Below are positions 49,093-57,745 of a DNA stretch of 64,000 bases, piece after piece. The notes under the pieces were generated by a model, which did no database searches, was not told where the DNA came from, and was given only the letters and a program-made list of their open reading frames with translations. Position 1 is the stretch's first letter. Each line of letters opens with the position of its first letter. A program made the position numbers and the translations under genes. The DNA lies in contig NZ_CP060782.1 in assembly GCF_014489515.1 (NCBI RefSeq), positions 1,736,001 to 1,800,000 on the forward strand, written 5' to 3'. This stretch comes from Sphingomonas sediminicola. Lineage in GTDB: Bacteria > Pseudomonadota > Alphaproteobacteria > Sphingomonadales > Sphingomonadaceae.

Positions 49093-52000
49093 TTAGAACT
49101 TGTAGCGAAGACCAGCCTGGAACGAGCGCTGATCGCCGGCAATCTGGCTGTTCTCGATCCGCGGTGCCGGATCGCCGCCACCTGCGCCCCACGTCGAGTA
49201 GCTGCGGTTAAGCCAGTTAAAGACGTTGAAGACCTGGAAGTCCGCCGTCAGCTCATGGCCGCCGCCCCACGGCATCTTGAACGTCTTGGCAACGCGAACG
49301 TCGAGCCGCTTGTAGCCGATATCCTTCTTCGGGAAGAACCGGCCACCCATGTTGGCGAAGCAGCAGGCACCTTCCGGCACCGTCCCAGTCAGGCCGTTCC
49401 ACGGGGCGATGATATTGCCGAACGCCGGACCGGACTTCAGGTCGAGCTGACCCGAGAGGATAATGCCGAAGGGCGCACGATAGTTGACCGACGAGACCCA
49501 CATCCACTTGTGGACGCCATTCACCTTGTTCCAGCCGTAAGTGTTGAGGGCCGGACCGTTGAAGAACTCGTCACTGTTGAGTTCCTGAGCAACGTTGGAC
49601 CTTGCACTCTGGATGGTCAGTGCCGTGGTGAAACCCCAAACCGACTGATCGGTGAACGGCTTTTCGGCGGTGAAGTAGACCGCGTTGTAATTCGCCTTAC
49701 CGTTGCTGAGGCCGCGGTTGAGTTTTCCGGCGAAGCCCGTGAGCTGTCCGTTCGTTGCCGGGCAGTTCGGGAATGGGCCATTTGGCGTATTGTCGATGAT
49801 CCACTGATCGCCGCCGTTGGAGCACCCAATCACGGCACCGGTCCCGTCACGCTGCAGCGCTACCGTGAACCAGCCATTCGAATAGAAGTTCGCGCGGGCG
49901 AACATCTGAATATTGTGCGACCGGATATGCGAGAAGGCGAGCGAGGTCTGTATGCCACCGAAGCGCTTGCGGAGACCCAGCGTGAACTGGTCCGAAAAAG
50001 GCATCTTCGACTTGTTGTTCAGAACCCAAACCGAGCCACCGGACAGCCCGCGTGCGGCCGCCGACTGCACCGCGAACGCCCGCAAGTTGTCGGGGTCACG
50101 CAGGGCCTCCGTCCATTGCGCACAGTTTGCTGAGTTCTCGCCTGTTCCAGTTCCGAGGGCCGCGCCGCCTCCAGGGCAGAAGAACAGCGGAACTTCCTGG
50201 AACTGATTCGTCAGTGCTTCGATCGCGCCCTGGATGAAGAGCTGGCGATCGTAATAACGGCCAGCGCCTCCGAAGAAGACGAGGTCGCGATCGCCGTGAA
50301 GATCGTAGGAAACCCCGAGTCTCGGCTGGAAAGCACCGTAGAACGGTTTGCGATTGCTGCCGTCCGAGATGAAGTCTTCAGGATCGATTCCGCGCGCCGC
50401 CCAACCTGGATAGTTGCGCAGCGCATTCGCGACTGCTGTCGGGGTGACATACTTGTTGTTGTTCGCGTTGGACTCATAGTCCCAGCGGAGACCGGCGTTG
50501 ATGGTCCAATGGTTGTCAGGCTTCCACTCGTCCTGGACGTACAGACCGACCTGCGTGTCCTTCGCGTCAAGCGTCGCGTCTGGCTGAGTGTTGATCTTTG
50601 CCTGGATCGGCTGTGCGGTATTGAAATCGAAGCTCGCCGTGCACGGCGTGCCAACCGGATTCCCAGTGCACGGATTTGCAAAATAGTAGCGCCCAAGGAA
50701 GCCGTTGATGACCGTTCGGCTGAGATCCAGTTTGACCACCTGACCACCGAACTTCAGCGTGTGCTTATCCATGCGCAGCGTGCTGTCGTTCTTGATCGTC
50801 CAGGTCTTCTGATTGTCGCCCTGCTCGAAGAAGTGGCCGCCGCCCACGATTCCCTCTGAGAACGCGACATTGTCAGTGGGGCCGGGGTTCAGAAGAACGA
50901 GCTCGGGCCCTGGCTCGACGCTGGGCGTATCCTGCGTAGCCTTGTCGTAAGAGATATTGAGCTGGTTCAGGAACTCGCCGGCATTGTGGCGCCACTGCAG
51001 CTGATAGCGGTCCTGGTCAGTCCTGATTCGACGGCCGTGACTCTCGAGTGCGTTGCCCGCGATGTCGGCCAGATTATCCTCGCGCCGCAGATAGCCGATG
51101 AGGTTGACCGTGTCCTCATCGGTTATGTAGCCGGTGAGCTTTCCGAAGTAGAGCCGCTGCTTGAAATCCTCGCCCTTCGAGATGTTGGTCAGCGAAGTGA
51201 GGCTCTGTGGGAATTGATCCACGGGCACCGTGCCGGTCGTGGTCGGACGCAGCTGGGTCGTACCTTCTGCGGCAACATAGAAGTGCAGCTTGCCGGGAAT
51301 GATCGGCCCGCCAAGCTCGCCGCCGTACTGCTTGCGGTTGTAGTCGGCTTTGTCGACGTTGTTCTTCTTGTCGAAGTACGGCTGCTCGATGAAGCTCTTC
51401 GGCTGGAACTCGATGAAGGCCGAGCCGTGGAATTCGTTGCCACCGGTCTTGGTAATGGCGCTGATGACCGCCGAACCTGCCTGGCCGGTCTCGGCACCGA
51501 AGTTCTGGGTTTCGACGACATATTCCTGAACCGCAACCTGCGGGAACGGGTTACCGAGGCCGAAGTTCTGCCCGAAAATGCCGCCGTGGTTGATCGGGTT
51601 CTTGAAGCTCATGCCGTCGAGGAAGACGTTCGTGAACTGCGAGGCGAGACCGCCGGCCTGAACCTGGGCATTGTCGCCAGGAGTCACCTGAACGCCCGGT
51701 GCAAGGGCAGCGAAGCTCAGGAAGTTGCGCTTGTTCTGCGGGAGATTCTCGATCTGCGCCGGGGTGATATTGGTCGAAACCGTCTGGGTGCGCACCTCGC
51801 GGAGCCGGCGACCGGTGACGACGACTGCGCCGCCTTCCGGAGCCTTCGGCAGGAAGTCGACAACCGCAGTCTGACCAACGAGCAAAGTCGTCTGCTGTGC
51901 TTCGCGTCCCTCGACCGTCACCGTGTAGGTCGACGGGTTCAATCCAAGGATCGTGTAATTGCCAGTTGCGTCGACCGTGCCGATCGCCTTGCGACCGGTA

Positions 52001-52170
52001 TTCGTGTCAGTGGCAACAACCTGCGTTCCCGCCGCTGCGCCTTCGACTCGGCCTTGCAGAGTCGCAGTTTCCGTCTGCGCGTATGCGGGGGTAGCGACCA
52101 AAAGGGACGCAGCGATTGCAAATGCGGAAATTCCGTTTGCAAGCTGACGCTTGCTGTAGATCGTGCTCAC
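49093..52170 (-). CDS. TonB-dependent outer-membrane receptor (Oar-like, carboxypeptidase-regulatory N-domain)
   Basis: This 1025-residue protein has a signal peptide ending ATPAYAQ. A carboxypeptidase-regulatory-like beta domain follows (about 33-105, TGNYTILGLNPSTYTVTVEG), then the plug (VTTN-like VSTNITPAQIENLPQNKRNFL, FLDGMSFKN, VISAITKTGGNEFHGSAF) and a long beta-barrel ending in GLRYKF with the usual terminal Phe. Proteins of this kind import large substrates such as oligosaccharides. The LacI-type operator lies 24 bases upstream of the start. The frame is intact. It lies directly downstream of the halogenase gene. Confidence 0.92.
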   Translation of the reverse strand: MSTIYSKRQLANGISAFAIAASLLVATPAYAQTETATLQGRVEGAAAGTQVVATDTNTGRKAIGTVDATGNYTILGLNPSTYTVTVEGREAQQTTLLVGQTAVVDFLPKAPEGGAVVVTGRRLREVRTQTVSTNITPAQIENLPQNKRNFLSFAALAPGVQVTPGDNAQVQAGGLASQFTNVFLDGMSFKNPINHGGIFGQNFGLGNPFPQVAVQEYVVETQNFGAETGQAGSAVISAITKTGGNEFHGSAFIEFQPKSFIEQPYFDKKNNVDKADYNRKQYGGELGGPIIPGKLHFYVAAEGTTQLRPTTTGTVPVDQFPQSLTSLTNISKGEDFKQRLYFGKLTGYITDEDTVNLIGYLRREDNLADIAGNALESHGRRIRTDQDRYQLQWRHNAGEFLNQLNISYDKATQDTPSVEPGPELVLLNPGPTDNVAFSEGIVGGGHFFEQGDNQKTWTIKNDSTLRMDKHTLKFGGQVVKLDLSRTVINGFLGRYYFANPCTGNPVGTPCTASFDFNTAQPIQAKINTQPDATLDAKDTQVGLYVQDEWKPDNHWTINAGLRWDYESNANNNKYVTPTAVANALRNYPGWAARGIDPEDFISDGSNRKPFYGAFQPRLGVSYDLHGDRDLVFFGGAGRYYDRQLFIQGAIEALTNQFQEVPLFFCPGGGAALGTGTGENSANCAQWTEALRDPDNLRAFAVQSAAARGLSGGSVWVLNNKSKMPFSDQFTLGLRKRFGGIQTSLAFSHIRSHNIQMFARANFYSNGWFTVALQRDGTGAVIGCSNGGDQWIIDNTPNGPFPNCPATNGQLTGFAGKLNRGLSNGKANYNAVYFTAEKPFTDQSVWGFTTALTIQSARSNVAQELNSDEFFNGPALNTYGWNKVNGVHKWMWVSSVNYRAPFGIILSGQLDLKSGPAFGNIIAPWNGLTGTVPEGACCFANMGGRFFPKKDIGYKRLDVRVAKTFKMPWGGGHELTADFQVFNVFNWLNRSYSTWGAGGGDPAPRIENSQIAGDQRSFQAGLRYKF

Positions 52171-52193
52171 TAGCCCCTCTCCCCAGGTGCGTG

Positions 52194-52207
52194 TGTAACC
52201 GGTTACA
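52194..52207. promoter_or_regulatory. LacI-type operator TGTAACCGGTTACA (copy 2)
   Basis: This perfect 14-bp palindrome is identical to that at 43993-44006. It lies 24 bases upstream of the TonB receptor start codon, where a bound repressor would block the promoter or early elongation. It ties the receptor to the LacI regulator encoded 8 kb away. Confidence 0.8.
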
Positions 52208-52337
52208 AAACAGCGGCAGAAACCTTGCTGTTGGATGAATGAAAGCCGCTCGCGCGAGCTAAGTCAATCGGGCCTGAGCCTCCAGCGCCACACTTGGTCC
52301 GCGTTGTGCTTTTCAAGACACGCGGCTAGCGGTCTGC

Positions 52338-53909
52338 CTATCGATGCGCTTCCGCCAGATTGTGCATGATGTTGGGCGTCGGAGCGATGGCCTGAGCGCT
52401 GCTCGTCGGAAGTCGTGAGACGAATTCGCCATGGTCCGGCATCTGATCGGCGACGTCCGCGATGACCTCGGCAATGTCGCCCAGGAAGCCGACAATCTCC
52501 TCAGTCGGAACGAATTGCGACACCGGATCGGCCTTCGCCTCGAAGCCCTGACCCAAGAGGACTTGCACCCAGCTTTCCTCTGCGAAAAGCTCCGCGGCGC
52601 CGCGCTTGAAGAAGCGGCCGGACGATCTGAACAGTTCGTATCGTTCGTTGAGGCTGTCCGGCACGTCCATAGTGCGGACATAGTCCCAGAACTCTTCTCC
52701 CGTTCGCCGGGTGACATTGTAGTGGGCGATGATGAAGTCGCGGACGTCCTCGAACTCGAACCGCGCCTGCCGATTATATTCATTGATGTCGGCGTGCGAG
52801 AATCCGGTTCCAGGGAACAGCGCCAGCAACTTGTGAATGCCCGTCTGGATCAGGTGGATGCTCGTCGATTCCAGCGGCTCGAGAAAGCCTGACGAGAGCC
52901 CGATCGAGACGACATTCTTTTCCCACGCTTTCGAACGCAGGCCCGGAGCGAAGCGAACAGGGTGCGGATCAGCCTGAGGGGCGCCGTCCAGAGTCGACAG
53001 CAAAGTCGCGGCAGCGTCGTCGTCGCTGATCAGGTTCGACGAATAGACGTAGCCGTTGCCGATCCGATGCTGCAGCGGAATGCGCCATTGCCAGCCCGCT
53101 GATCGGGTCGTGCAGCGGACGTAAGGCGTGACCGGCGACACGCTTTCGCAGGGAACCGCCAGCGCTCGATCGCAAAGCAGCCACTTGTTCCAATGCTCAT
53201 AACCGACGCCGAGCGCATCGCCGATCAGGATCGCACGCATGCCCGAGCAATCGACGAACAAGTCCGCCTCGATCGTTCGACCGTCGGTGAGCTTCACCGC
53301 GGTGACGAAGCCGCTTTCGGTGTCCTGGATGACCTCGACGATCCGGCCCTCGACCCGTGTGACTCCGCGAGCCTCGCTTTCGCTGCGCAAGAACCGGGCG
53401 AACAGCGATGCATCGAAATGATAGGCATATTCGAGGTCGGCTGCGGGCGAGTTGGGGTTGCGCTTGTCGGGAAACGAGAAGCGGTTCCTGAGCGATGCAG
53501 CGCCAGCGATCGAATAATTGTCGAAACTCGTCACCGAGCCGGGCGCACGTTCACGCGCGGCCAGCCAGAGTTGATGCGGGTGAAGCCACAGCATATCGCG
53601 TCCGATCTTGCCGAAGCCGTGGATGTAGCTCTCGCCCTCCGCGCCCCAGCCGACGAACTGAATGCCTAACTTGAAGGTCGCCTTGGTCTCACTGATCATC
53701 TTCAGCGGGTCGATTCCCGCGAGCGCCAGATAGTTGCGGATGTGCGGAATGGTCGCTTCGCCGACGCCGACCGTTCCAATCTCTTCCGACTCGACGAGCG
53801 TGACGTCCACCTGGCTAAGCCATTGGGAAATGACCGCGGCGGTCATCCAGCCGGCCGTGCCGCCGCCGACAATGCAAACCTTCCGTACCGGTTGATCGCC
53901 GCCTGCCAT
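52338..53909 (-). CDS. Tryptophan-halogenase-like flavin-dependent monooxygenase
   Basis: This 523-residue protein has the FAD motif G15-x-G17-x-x-G20 (GGGTAGW), GVGEATIPH, a Lys at the catalytic position (K80 in ATFKLGIQF) and the halogenase signature W273-x-W275-x-I-P (WQWRIP). The LEPLESTSIHLIQ segment follows the chloride/FAD tunnel region. These features support a flavin-dependent halogenase of indole-like substrates. Family members beside TonB receptors in sugar loci have no established physiological substrate. A flavin reductase gene is not adjacent. The frame is intact. Confidence 0.88.
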   Translation of the reverse strand: MAGGDQPVRKVCIVGGGTAGWMTAAVISQWLSQVDVTLVESEEIGTVGVGEATIPHIRNYLALAGIDPLKMISETKATFKLGIQFVGWGAEGESYIHGFGKIGRDMLWLHPHQLWLAARERAPGSVTSFDNYSIAGAASLRNRFSFPDKRNPNSPAADLEYAYHFDASLFARFLRSESEARGVTRVEGRIVEVIQDTESGFVTAVKLTDGRTIEADLFVDCSGMRAILIGDALGVGYEHWNKWLLCDRALAVPCESVSPVTPYVRCTTRSAGWQWRIPLQHRIGNGYVYSSNLISDDDAAATLLSTLDGAPQADPHPVRFAPGLRSKAWEKNVVSIGLSSGFLEPLESTSIHLIQTGIHKLLALFPGTGFSHADINEYNRQARFEFEDVRDFIIAHYNVTRRTGEEFWDYVRTMDVPDSLNERYELFRSSGRFFKRGAAELFAEESWVQVLLGQGFEAKADPVSQFVPTEEIVGFLGDIAEVIADVADQMPDHGEFVSRLPTSSAQAIAPTPNIMHNLAEAHR

Positions 53910-53986
53910 GGTCCTCGCCCCTCGATTCTCAGCGTGGGTTAATCGGCGTTTCGATAGGCGGCAATGTCACCTAGAAGAGACTCACC

Positions 53987-54361
53987 ATGAGGATTGCTTT
54001 CGTCAGCCTCGCCGCCGCCCTCGCCGGCTGCACTGCGCCGCCGCCTTCCGCGAGCAATGCTCCGATTGCTGAAATCGCCGGAAGGATCGCCGGCCCGGCC
54101 CAGCGCTGCGTCACTCTCACCCAGAGTGAAGGACTGCATGCCGCCAATCGCAGCACGCTTGCGGTTCGTACGGGTAAGACGGTCTGGATCAACCAGTTGC
54201 AGGAAGGCTGCAGCGGCTTCGGCCAGTGGGATGTGCTCGTGACCGAGCCGATCGGCACCCAATATTGCCGCGGCGACCTCGTCCGGTCGTTCGACTCAGT
54301 CAGCAAGATCCCCGGCCCGAGCTGCCGCCTCGGCGATTTCATCCCCTACACGCGAGGTTGA
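53987..54361 (+). CDS. Small lipoprotein of unknown function
   Basis: This 124-residue protein has a lipobox (ALAGC at about residues 11-15) and four further cysteines (in RCVTL, EGCSG, YCRGD and SCRLGD), which suggests two disulfides in a periplasmic domain. The closing part CRLGDFIPY is a pattern seen in sphingomonad hypothetical proteins. GTCACCTAGAAGAGACTCACC precedes the ATG. It is divergent from the halogenase gene. No known family. Confidence 0.65.
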   Translation: MRIAFVSLAAALAGCTAPPPSASNAPIAEIAGRIAGPAQRCVTLTQSEGLHAANRSTLAVRTGKTVWINQLQEGCSGFGQWDVLVTEPIGTQYCRGDLVRSFDSVSKIPGPSCRLGDFIPYTRG

Positions 54362-54396
54362 TTGCGACCGGCTCTGCAGGCCTCTAGGGAGCCCGC

Positions 54397-54838
54397 GTGA
54401 AACCTATCCTTCTTGCTGCCCTGCTGCTCGCGTCATGCAGCAAAGGCGGCCCGCCCGATGTCCGGATTTCCGATGCCTGGGCCCGGGAGACCATCTCCGG
54501 CCAGACCTCAACTGCCGCCTACATGATCCTAAAGAACGAGGGCGCCGGCGACGACCGGCTGGTGAGCGTCTCGGCCCAGCCCCCGCTATGGCAATGCTCC
54601 ATTCGTCGGAAAGCTCGGACGCCGTTGCGCGAATGCGGCCGTTGGATTCGGGGCTGGCCGTCCCGGCGGGGCCGCGATCGAGCTGAAGCCCGGCGGAACC
54701 CATGTCATGGTAACCGGCCTTCGCGCGCCCCTGAACGTCGGGGACACGCTCAAGCTGACCATGCGCTTTGAAAAGAGCGCCGAGCAACCGGTGGATGTTC
54801 GAGTGACACCAGCATTTGGGCCGGGGCCCCGCCGATGA
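54397..54838 (+). CDS. PCu(A)C periplasmic copper chaperone (two apparent frameshifts)
   Basis: The protein begins with a lipobox-like signal (LLLASC). The domain reads VRISDAWARET, TAAYMILKNEG, and after repair AMAMLHSSE with the Met/His copper ligands and GGTHVMVTGL further on. This is the H-M-x10-M-x-H-x-M type site of PCu(A)C proteins, which hand Cu(I) to terminal oxidases. Breaks are at the C5 run 54590-54594 and the G4 run 54668-54671; two bases give 147 residues. Start GTG 54397 has AGGGAG upstream. Its TGA overlaps the SCO start. Confidence 0.85.
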
Positions 54839-55431
54839 GCCGGCTCAGAATTATCCTATGGGCGCTGGTCGCCGTCGCGCTGGCTGCGTTCGCATTTCTG
54901 TCGTTCCGGCCAGCGCGCACTCCCGAGCCTCAATCGCACCCGATGGTGATGAGCAGCATCGGCGGGCCATTCACGCTCGTCGGATCTGACGGAAGACCCT
55001 TCTCGAGCGCGAAGCTTACCGGGAAGCCCTACGCGATCTTCTTCGGTTTCACGCACTGCCCGGACGTCTGCCCGACGACCTTGGCCAGAATGGTCAAGCT
55101 GCGTCAGGAAATCGGCGCTGGCGACCGGCCTTTCGAAATCGTCTTCGTCTCTGTCGATCCGGAACGCGACGGCCCGGCCGAGGTCGGGAAATATGCCGAA
55201 TTGTTCAACAGCCCGATCACCGGCCTGACCGGCTCACCTGCGCAGATCGAGCAGGTGAAGAAGCAGTTCGGGATCTTCTCGAAGAAGGTGCCGGACGGAA
55301 GCGGCGACTATTCTGTCGACCACACGGCAACTGTCCTGCTGTTCGACCGCAACGGGAGGTTTACCGCGACCATCGCGCCGGAAGAGCAGGACGCAGCCGC
55401 CTTGGCCAAGCTAAAGCGGATTACCGCTTAA
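54835..55431 (+). CDS. SCO1/SenC family copper-delivery protein
   Basis: This 198-residue protein has an N-terminal membrane anchor (IILWALVAVALAAFAFLSF) and a thioredoxin-like domain. The copper ligands are C-P-D-V-C (THCPDVCPTT) and a later conserved His (DYSVDHTATV). SCO proteins load or reduce the copper site of haem-copper oxidases. It is coupled to the PCu(A)C gene by an ATGA overlap, giving a two-gene copper unit. The end overlaps the convergent hydrolase gene by 11 bases. Confidence 0.92.
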   Translation: MSRLRIILWALVAVALAAFAFLSFRPARTPEPQSHPMVMSSIGGPFTLVGSDGRPFSSAKLTGKPYAIFFGFTHCPDVCPTTLARMVKLRQEIGAGDRPFEIVFVSVDPERDGPAEVGKYAELFNSPITGLTGSPAQIEQVKKQFGIFSKKVPDGSGDYSVDHTATVLLFDRNGRFTATIAPEEQDAAALAKLKRITA

Positions 55432-56301
55432 GCACCCGCTCAAGCAGCCGATCGATAGCGGCCACCGCCTCAGGCTCATCGAGGTCCGGAGCGTGGCCGA
55501 CGCCCTTCACAGTGACGACTTCCACGTCCAGGATTTCCTTGGCCATGCGATCCGCAGCGGGACCAGGCAGCAGATCGCTATGCTCTCCGCGCAAGACCAG
55601 GACGGGCCGATCGCCAAGCGCCCTGTAATAGGGCCATGCGTCCTTGATCTCACCCGTGTTCCCAGCCTCGAACGGTTCGGCGATTCTCATGTCGTAGTCG
55701 AACTCGACGCCACCCTCCGTTTGCCGGCACGCACGCTTTGCAAAGCGCACCCAGGCCGCATGATCATATGCCGGATAAACGTCACCCGCGCGTTGCTGCA
55801 GCCGGTCGGCCGCGTCATCCCAATCGCGAAAGAGAACCTGCTTCCCCACGTAGGACTTGATCCGATCGATGCCGCTGAAGTCGAGCTCAGGCCCGACGTC
55901 GTTCAGCAGCGCGCCCGCGATCCGCTGCGGCGCAACGGTCGCGATGATCATCGTCACCAGACCTCCAAGCGAGGTGCCCATGAAGACCGCTTGTTCGATT
56001 CCGAGCTCATCGAGAAGCTGGAGCACATCCGCGGCATAGATCGGCGGGTGGTAATGCGAGCTGTCCGAGTCCCACTCGCTCATGCCGCGACCGCGGAAAT
56101 CGACCGCCAGAACGCGCCAGTCCCCGCGTAGCGCTCGGCCACATTCTCGAAGTCGCGGGCATTGCGGGTCAAACCATGGAGCATGAGCAGCGGCGGACGA
56201 TCCGCCGGCCCATCGTAATCGCGGTAGTGCAGCTTCAATCCATCGCAGCTGGTCCAGTATCGATCGGCCCAAGCCTGCGTTTGCGGTTTCGCAATATCCA
56301 T
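55421..56301 (-). CDS. Alpha/beta hydrolase (apparent frameshift)
   Basis: This alpha/beta-hydrolase fold has the oxyanion region LLMLHGLTRNARDF, the strand VLAVDFRGRGMSEW, the nucleophile elbow GTSLGG and the closing His in GVGHAPDLDEP. The lid region includes AYDHAAWVRFAKR. The frame breaks at the C4 run 56122-56125; one added base gives 293 residues. Substrate unknown. It is divergent from selO, with 20 bases between the starts. Confidence 0.85.
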
Positions 56302-56321
56302 TCAGCCCGTATCGCCAGCTT

Positions 56322-57713
56322 GTGCCGACTGCGCAATCCTACCGTCCGGAACCCGGGATACTCGGGCTTGGCGACGCCTATTATGATGCGGTTGAGCCGG
56401 CACGCTTTCCCAGGTGCATCCCGCGTTTCCTCAATCGCCGATGGGCGGATCGACTCGGGCTGGAGCTGACCGACGAGCAATGGGCGGCGCATTTCTGGCG
56501 GTTCGAGCCGTTGCCGGAGAACCTGAACCAGCCGCTCGCGCTTCGTTACCACGGCCACCAGTTCCGCGTTTACAATCCGGAGATCGGCGACGGCCGAGGG
56601 TTCACCTTTGCGCAGCTGCGGGACGATCGCAGCCGGCTGCTCGATCTCGGCACCAAGGGATCGGGCCAGACGCCCTACAGCCGGACCGCCGACGGGCGGC
56701 TTACGCTCAAGGGCGGTGTCCGCGAGGTTCTGGCGACCGAGATGCTGGAAGCGCTCGGCGTGAACACCTCGAAGACCTTCGCCTTGTTCGAAACGGGCGA
56801 GGAGTTGGTTCGTGGCGACGAGCCCTCGCCTACCCGCTCGTCGGTCCTGACCAGGCTCAGCCACGGCCATATCCGCATCGGCACGTTCCAGCGGCTGGCC
56901 TTCTTCGGCGAGGTCGAGAACATCAACGCCTTGGTCCTTTACTGTCTCGAGCAACTCTATGCCGAACAACCGGTCGAGAACTCCGGAGAGAATGCGCTCC
57001 GGCTGTTCGACTTGGTGGCGAGCGCGACGGCCAGACTCGCGGCGAGCTACATGGCCGCCGGCTTCGTCCACGGCGTGCTCAACAGCGACAATATCAACGT
57101 CTCCGGCGAGAGCTTCGATTACGGGCCATGGCGTTTCACACCGGAGTGGGACCCCGACTTCACTGCCGCCTATTTTGACCATTACGGACTCTATTCCTTC
57201 GGTCGCCAGCCCGAAGCGATCCATTGGAACCTGGCGCAACTCGCAGGGTGCATGTCGCTAGTCACCGAAGCGCCGCCTTTATCGGACATGCTCTCCAGCT
57301 GGTCCGGCCGCTTCGAGGACGAACTGGTTGCGGCCCTCCTGCTGCGCCTTGGCCTGGACAGCATTGATCGCCAGGCCGATCGAGACCTCGCGGCAGTATT
57401 GCTGAAAGCGTTTCAATCCCGGGAAGAGAAAATCGACCGTGTCTTCTTCGATTGGCGCGGCGGCCGGGATCCCGGCGGAGAGCGATACGGGTCGGAAGCG
57501 TTCCGAGCGCTCGCGAAGGCACTCGAAGGACGACAGCGGCCAGTCACCCATCCCTATTGGTCCGACGCTGAACCCTGCTCGATGCACATCGACGAGGTCG
57601 AATCCATTTGGTCCGCGATCGCGGAGAATGACGACTGGAAGCCGTTCGAAACCAAGGTCGAAGCCATCCGTCGGATGGGCGACGCCATGGCCGAGTCGGG
57701 GCCACCCGCTTGA
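56322..57713 (+). CDS. selO: Protein adenylyltransferase SelO (YdiU family)
   Basis: SelO is a pseudokinase-fold enzyme that transfers AMP to proteins in redox stress. The 463-residue protein has YHGHQFRVYNPEIGDGR, LGTKGSGQTPYSR, GVREVLATEMLEALGV and the metal-binding region HGVLNSDNINVSG with FDYGPW. The start is GTG 56322. The C-terminus ends in ESGPPA and lacks the cysteine found at the end of the enterobacterial protein, so the redox disulfide switch may be absent. The stop overlaps the following region by a few bases. Confidence 0.92.
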   Translation: MPTAQSYRPEPGILGLGDAYYDAVEPARFPRCIPRFLNRRWADRLGLELTDEQWAAHFWRFEPLPENLNQPLALRYHGHQFRVYNPEIGDGRGFTFAQLRDDRSRLLDLGTKGSGQTPYSRTADGRLTLKGGVREVLATEMLEALGVNTSKTFALFETGEELVRGDEPSPTRSSVLTRLSHGHIRIGTFQRLAFFGEVENINALVLYCLEQLYAEQPVENSGENALRLFDLVASATARLAASYMAAGFVHGVLNSDNINVSGESFDYGPWRFTPEWDPDFTAAYFDHYGLYSFGRQPEAIHWNLAQLAGCMSLVTEAPPLSDMLSSWSGRFEDELVAALLLRLGLDSIDRQADRDLAAVLLKAFQSREEKIDRVFFDWRGGRDPGGERYGSEAFRALAKALEGRQRPVTHPYWSDAEPCSMHIDEVESIWSAIAENDDWKPFETKVEAIRRMGDAMAESGPPA

Positions 57714-57745
57714 CCGTTGAACCGCAACATGGTGAGGCGCGGTTA

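Noticed and set aside
50986..52173. 395-residue open frame antisense to the TonB receptor
   Set aside because: It mirrors the receptor gene and lacks any domain pattern; the receptor frame is continuous and convincing.
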